Of a stretch of 18,363 nt of DNA, positions 15,573-18,363 are shown piece by piece; positions within the stretch are counted from its first letter, which is position 1; the number at the start of each line of letters is the position of its first letter. Both the position numbers and the translations under genes were made by a program. Source of the stretch: an uncultured Marinilabiliaceae bacterium. GTDB taxonomy: Bacteria; Bacteroidota; Bacteroidia; Bacteroidales; Marinilabiliaceae. A model generated the notes under the pieces. The model made no database searches. It worked only from the letters and a program-made list of their open reading frames with translations, and was not told where the DNA came from. The stretch is taken from positions 1-18,363 of the forward strand of contig CAJONN010000011.1 of NCBI GenBank assembly GCA_905235955.1, given 5' to 3'.

Positions 15573-16307
15573 ATGCAAGAAAATATCATATATGGCATTA
15601 GGGCAGTAATTGAGGCCATCAATGCTGGCAAGAAGATAGACAAAATAGTGGCACGCAAAGCCTTGTCAGGTGAGCTGTTTGCTGAATTGCAAAAAGTGTG
15701 TAAGCAGAAAGGTATCAGAATACAATTTGCTGATGCTGAGGTTATTGATCGCATTACAACAGCCAATCATCAGGGCGTAGTAGCAATGCTTAGCCACATA
15801 TCATACGTTAGCATTGATCAGATAGACGACATCGCACGTTCGAAGGGCGAGCAGCCACTCGTTCTTCTACTTGATGGCATCACCGATGTGCGCAATTTGG
15901 GGGCCATCGTACGTTCGGCCGATTGTGCCGGAGTGCATGCCGTCATTGTGCCTGAAAAAGGTTCGGCACCTATCAATGGCGAGTCAGTAAAAACATCGGC
16001 TGGCGCAATGCATTATATGCCTATTTGCCTCACACAGAATACATACTATGCTCTGCGTGCACTCAAAGATAAGGGTTATCGAATAGTGGGAGCAACAGAA
16101 CATGGTGCAGAGGAGTATCACAAGGTAGATTTTACTGGTCCGGTGGTTATTGTAATGGGCTCAGAAGATAAAGGCATATCAAGACAAATACTCAAACTAT
16201 GCGACCAGAATGCCAAAATTGATATGTATGGTCATATCGAGAGCCTCAATGTGTCAGTAGCCGCTGGCATTATTTTGTTTGAAGCAGCACGACAGAGAAA
16301 ATTGTAA
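15573..16307 (+). CDS. rlmB: 23S rRNA 2'-O-methyltransferase RlmB (TrmH family)
   Basis: This SPOUT-fold enzyme transfers a methyl group from S-adenosylmethionine to a 2'-hydroxyl in rRNA; E. coli RlmB acts on G2251 of 23S rRNA. The 244-residue protein starts with the substrate-binding domain typical of the family (ENIIYGIRAVIEAINAG). Motif 1, NLGAIVRSA with the catalytic Arg, lies near 108-116. Motif 2, VIVMGSEDKGIS, lies near 192-203, and motif 3, IESLNVSVAAGIILFEAAR, near 222-240. These three form the knotted SAM site. It starts 6 bases after the ABC-F gene, so both ribosome-linked genes are probably on one mRNA. A related TrmH paralogue cannot be ruled out, but length and the N-terminal domain favour RlmB. 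Confidence 0.88.
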   Translation: MQENIIYGIRAVIEAINAGKKIDKIVARKALSGELFAELQKVCKQKGIRIQFADAEVIDRITTANHQGVVAMLSHISYVSIDQIDDIARSKGEQPLVLLLDGITDVRNLGAIVRSADCAGVHAVIVPEKGSAPINGESVKTSAGAMHYMPICLTQNTYYALRALKDKGYRIVGATEHGAEEYHKVDFTGPVVIVMGSEDKGISRQILKLCDQNAKIDMYGHIESLNVSVAAGIILFEAARQRKL

Positions 16308-16334
16308 GTTTTACATTATAAGCTATAAAAAACA

Positions 16335-17381
16335 ATGAACAATAGAGTAGTAACTTTTGGTGAGATTTTGCTTCGTCTGACACCTCCCGGATATCTGAAG
16401 TTTCAGCAGTCGAACACTCTATATGCTACATTTGGTGGTAGCGAAACCAATGTGGCTGTGTCGCTTGCACATTTTGGTATGCAGAGCGATTTTGTTACAC
16501 GCGTGCCAAGCAACGACATTGCCGAAGCATGCATTATGAACTTGCGCTCACACAATGTTGGTACACAGCATGTTATATATGGTGGCGATAGACTCGGACT
16601 CTATTATTTTGAAAATACAGCTTCGGCTCGTGTTGCCAAAGTAGTTTATGACCGTGCCAACTCGTCGTTTTGCACCATTCAGAAAGGCATGTTCGACTGG
16701 GATAAAGTGTTTGAAGGTGCAACATGGTTTCATTGGTCGGGTATAGGTCCGTCGTTGTCGCAATCTGCAGCTGACGTTACGCTCGAAGCTATTGAGGCTG
16801 CCGAAAAAAGAGGCATTACCATATCGGCCGACCTCAATTTCAGAAAGAATTTGTGGAAGTATGGCAAGAGTGCCGAAGAGGTGATGCCAGCACTTGCTCA
16901 GCATTGCAACGTGATGTTTGGTACCGAAGGCGAATATCAAAAAGCATTTGGCGTTAGTCCTGTGGCATACAACGCTACTTCGCCCTCAGATCCTATAGAT
17001 ATTGAGGCGCACAAAGAGTTTTGCAAAGCAGTGATGGCAAAAGCTCCAAATTGCAAAAAAATGTTTGTAGCATTGCGCAATGTTGTTAGTGCTAATGTAC
17101 ACGTATTGAGTGAGTTGCTATATACTTCAGATGGCAAATTCTATGTAGGACAAACGCATCTGATTGATCATGTTGTCGACTGTGTTGGTTGTGGCGATGC
17201 AATGGCTGCCGGACTTATCTATGGGCTCAACAACTTTGCTGACGATGATGAAAAAACACTCAACTTCTCAGTTGCCGCTGGTACACTCAAAAATACCATT
17301 CAGGGCGATTACAACTTAGTGAGTGTCAGCGATGTACTTACCCTAATGGGTGGTAGCGATTCTGGCAACGTTTCGCGATAA
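16335..17381 (+). CDS. kdgK: PfkB-family sugar kinase, probable 2-keto-3-deoxygluconate kinase
   Basis: PfkB (ribokinase) family kinases phosphorylate sugars with ATP. KdgK makes 2-keto-3-deoxy-6-phosphogluconate during uronate and pectin breakdown. The 348-residue protein starts VVTFGEILLRLTPP, continues with the substrate-binding GGSETNVAVSLAHFG (about 34-48), and ends with the DHVVDCVGCGDA signature in which Asp288 is the catalytic base. The usual alanine of GAGD is a cysteine here (Cys286). Overall wording (DLNFRKNLW, LGLYYFEN) is that of KdgK rather than fructokinase or ribokinase, but substrate assignment is inferred. No kdgA aldolase or uronate gene is adjacent, which is unusual. The gene lies 27 bases after rlmB and ends before a two-way terminator. 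Confidence 0.8.
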   Translation: MNNRVVTFGEILLRLTPPGYLKFQQSNTLYATFGGSETNVAVSLAHFGMQSDFVTRVPSNDIAEACIMNLRSHNVGTQHVIYGGDRLGLYYFENTASARVAKVVYDRANSSFCTIQKGMFDWDKVFEGATWFHWSGIGPSLSQSAADVTLEAIEAAEKRGITISADLNFRKNLWKYGKSAEEVMPALAQHCNVMFGTEGEYQKAFGVSPVAYNATSPSDPIDIEAHKEFCKAVMAKAPNCKKMFVALRNVVSANVHVLSELLYTSDGKFYVGQTHLIDHVVDCVGCGDAMAAGLIYGLNNFADDDEKTLNFSVAAGTLKNTIQGDYNLVSVSDVLTLMGGSDSGNVSR

Positions 17382-17411
17382 AGCTTCAGATTTTTATCTC
17401 TGAAAATATAA

Positions 17412-17452
17412 AGACCTATTCGGCTATCTTTTTTAGTCGGTAGGTCTCTTTT
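17412..17452. terminator. Bidirectional terminator between convergent genes
   Basis: AGACCTA (17412-17418) pairs with TAGGTCT (17441-17447). The stem continues inward with TTCGGCTA against TAGTCGG, allowing one bulge and G-T pairs. CTTTTGTTTT follows on the plus strand, and the minus-strand continuation is TTTATATTTT. It therefore serves the kinase gene from the left and the hydrolase gene from the right. A smaller hairpin (17385-17390 with 17399-17404, loop of 8) precedes it. Confidence 0.75.
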
Positions 17453-17459
17453 GTTTTGG

Positions 17460-18110
17460 TTAGTCTTGTTGTTTCAGATAGGGGTTGTGTAGTTTTTCGT
17501 CGTCAACGGTAGTTGCATAGCCATGTCCGGGGAAGATGGTTGTTTCGGGTGGCAAGGTGAGTATTTTTTGTGCAATAGAGTTGAGTAGTATCTGTTCGTT
17601 GCCACCATACAAGTCGCTACGTCCAATGCTACATCTGAATAGTACATCGCCACTGATGCAGAATGCGCCCTCCTCTGAGTAGAAAGCAATGCTGCCGGGC
17701 GAATGTCCGGGTACAAGTAGTGCTTTTATCTGGCTATTGCCAAAATGTAAAATCTGTTCGTCGGTTATATAATTGTCTATCTGTAAATTATCAGCATTGA
17801 AGTCGATGCCCCAAGCCATAGCCATAGCTCTGTTTACCTTGAGCAGGGGCAAGTCGTTTTGACAAGCAAATGTAGGTACAGCATATTTGTCAATGATATA
17901 TTGTGCCCCCATAATATGGTCTAAGTGTAAGTGAGTGAACCATATAGCTACAGGTTTTAGCCCTTTATTGGCAATAAAAGAGTCAATAGAATCTTTTTCG
18001 CGTTGTGTCTGAAAACCGGGGTCGATAATGACACATTCCAAAGTTTCATCGCTCAAAATGTAAGTCTGTTCGCGCAAAACATTGGTTGTTATGGTGTTAA
18101 TCTTTATCAC
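17460..18110 (-). CDS. Metallo-beta-lactamase-fold hydrolase (glyoxalase II-like)
   Basis: This 216-residue cytoplasmic protein carries all metal ligands of the family: H60-x-H62-x-D64-H65 in THLHLDH, His136 in PGHSPGS, Asp155 in GDVLF and His196 in FPGHG. These bind two metal ions that activate water. The pattern GDVLFRCSIGRSDLYGG and the short length fit the single-domain YcbL / glyoxalase II-like group, which often hydrolyses thioesters. The real substrate is unknown. It lacks the longer C-terminal domain of classical GloB. The start is GTG (complement of 18108-18110); no upstream in-frame ATG occurs before a stop. It is the only recognised gene on the minus strand, converging on the kinase gene. 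A promoter-like box at 18220-18227 would give a leader of about 100 nt. Confidence 0.88.
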   Translation of the reverse strand: MIKINTITTNVLREQTYILSDETLECVIIDPGFQTQREKDSIDSFIANKGLKPVAIWFTHLHLDHIMGAQYIIDKYAVPTFACQNDLPLLKVNRAMAMAWGIDFNADNLQIDNYITDEQILHFGNSQIKALLVPGHSPGSIAFYSEEGAFCISGDVLFRCSIGRSDLYGGNEQILLNSIAQKILTLPPETTIFPGHGYATTVDDEKLHNPYLKQQD

Positions 18111-18219
18111 GATATTGTAAAATAAAAAGGTGAAAAATGCGGTTTAAATTTACTTCTGATATTTGAGATTTGCAAAAAGCCAAAAAGTTGTGGCATCAGG
18201 CGACGAGTTATTTTTCTTA

Positions 18220-18227
18220 CAAAAGTA
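18220..18227 (-). promoter_or_regulatory. Bacteroidetes -7 box for the hydrolase gene
   Basis: Read on the minus strand this is TACTTTTG, an exact TAnnTTTG match. No clear TTTG -33 element precedes it. The expected start near 18213 would give a leader of about 100 nt before the GTG at 18110. Confidence 0.45.
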
Positions 18228-18305
18228 AAAGAAGAGTGAGAAGCATTTTTCATTGTTCTATGTGTGAAAAGTTAATAACTTTATATTATTAAATCATAAA
18301 AATAT

Positions 18306-18313
18306 TACCTTTG
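18306..18313 (+). promoter_or_regulatory. Bacteroidetes -7 box for a gene beyond the right edge
   Basis: TACCTTTG is an exact TAnnTTTG match, and the wording TACCTTTGC is typical of this phylum. No clear -33 box is present. The 50 bases after it have no start codon with a lasting frame, so they are probably leader. The gene it serves lies outside the window. Confidence 0.55.
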
Positions 18314-18325
18314 CCAATATTTGGC
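18313..18325. promoter_or_regulatory. Palindrome over the likely transcription start
   Basis: GCCAA (18313-18317) and TTGGC (18321-18325) form a perfect inverted repeat around TAT, directly at the end of the -7 box. The position fits an operator covering the start site, but a 5-bp arm can occur by chance. Confidence 0.3.
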
Positions 18326-18363
18326 TAATTGGGTGCCAGTAACAGAAAAATATATACAGAAAA

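Noticed and set aside
1..18363. tRNA, rRNA, prophage, insertion sequence or toxin-antitoxin genes
   Set aside because: No cloverleaf-like segment, transposase, integrase or phage structural pattern was seen on either strand.

Overview
The window looks like an ordinary core-genome stretch of a member of the Bacteroidetes, probably Bacteroidales. The evidence is in the sequence. Promoter -7 boxes of the TAnnTTTG type lie upstream of the LysM gene and on both strands of the right-hand intergenic region. Shine-Dalgarno sequences are weak or absent and the DNA is AT-rich. Several families are typical of this phylum: a roughly 1000-residue ABC-2 transporter with an N-terminal extension, recF followed by a small DUF721 gene, a LysM/PBP1-like fusion, and KdgK. 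No phage, plasmid, insertion sequence, CRISPR, tRNA or rRNA signal was found.

Layout. Positions 1-361 are non-coding and repeat-rich: GCGAAGCG motifs, two overlapping 13-bp inverted repeats and a tandem imperfect 65-bp duplication. A small secreted protein follows (362-784) and ends at a strong intrinsic terminator (830-857). The next block, 882-11241, is read rightward with short gaps. It holds the ABC-2 transporter, recF, a DUF721/DciA-like gene, prmA and an uncharacterised exported protein of about 1653 residues. A long inverted repeat without a T-tract (11254-11311) and a recognisable promoter (11424-11431) separate it from a second rightward block, 11461-17381. That block holds a five-LysM protein with a PBP1-like C-terminus, an ABC-F ATPase, rlmB and a PfkB-family sugar kinase (kdgK-like). 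It ends at a two-way terminator (17412-17452) shared with a convergent metallo-beta-lactamase-fold hydrolase (17460-18110, minus strand). The last 250 bases hold two divergent promoter-like boxes. One serves the hydrolase and the other a gene beyond the right edge.

How the genes fit together. Most recognised genes are housekeeping: gap repair (RecF), a probable replication partner (DUF721/DciA-like), ribosome modification or function (PrmA, ABC-F, RlmB), envelope proteins (LysM fusion, giant exported protein, ABC-2 transporter) and carbon metabolism (KdgK). I found no convincing new multi-gene system. The points most worth following are the giant exported protein, the ABC-2 transporter with its extra domains, the LysM/PBP1-like fusion coupled to ABC-F, the structured repeats at the left edge, and a visible change in isoleucine codon use between the two blocks. 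Three listed starts deserve attention: ATG is preferred over an upstream TTG for the giant protein and for the LysM protein, while recF and the hydrolase appear to start at GTG.
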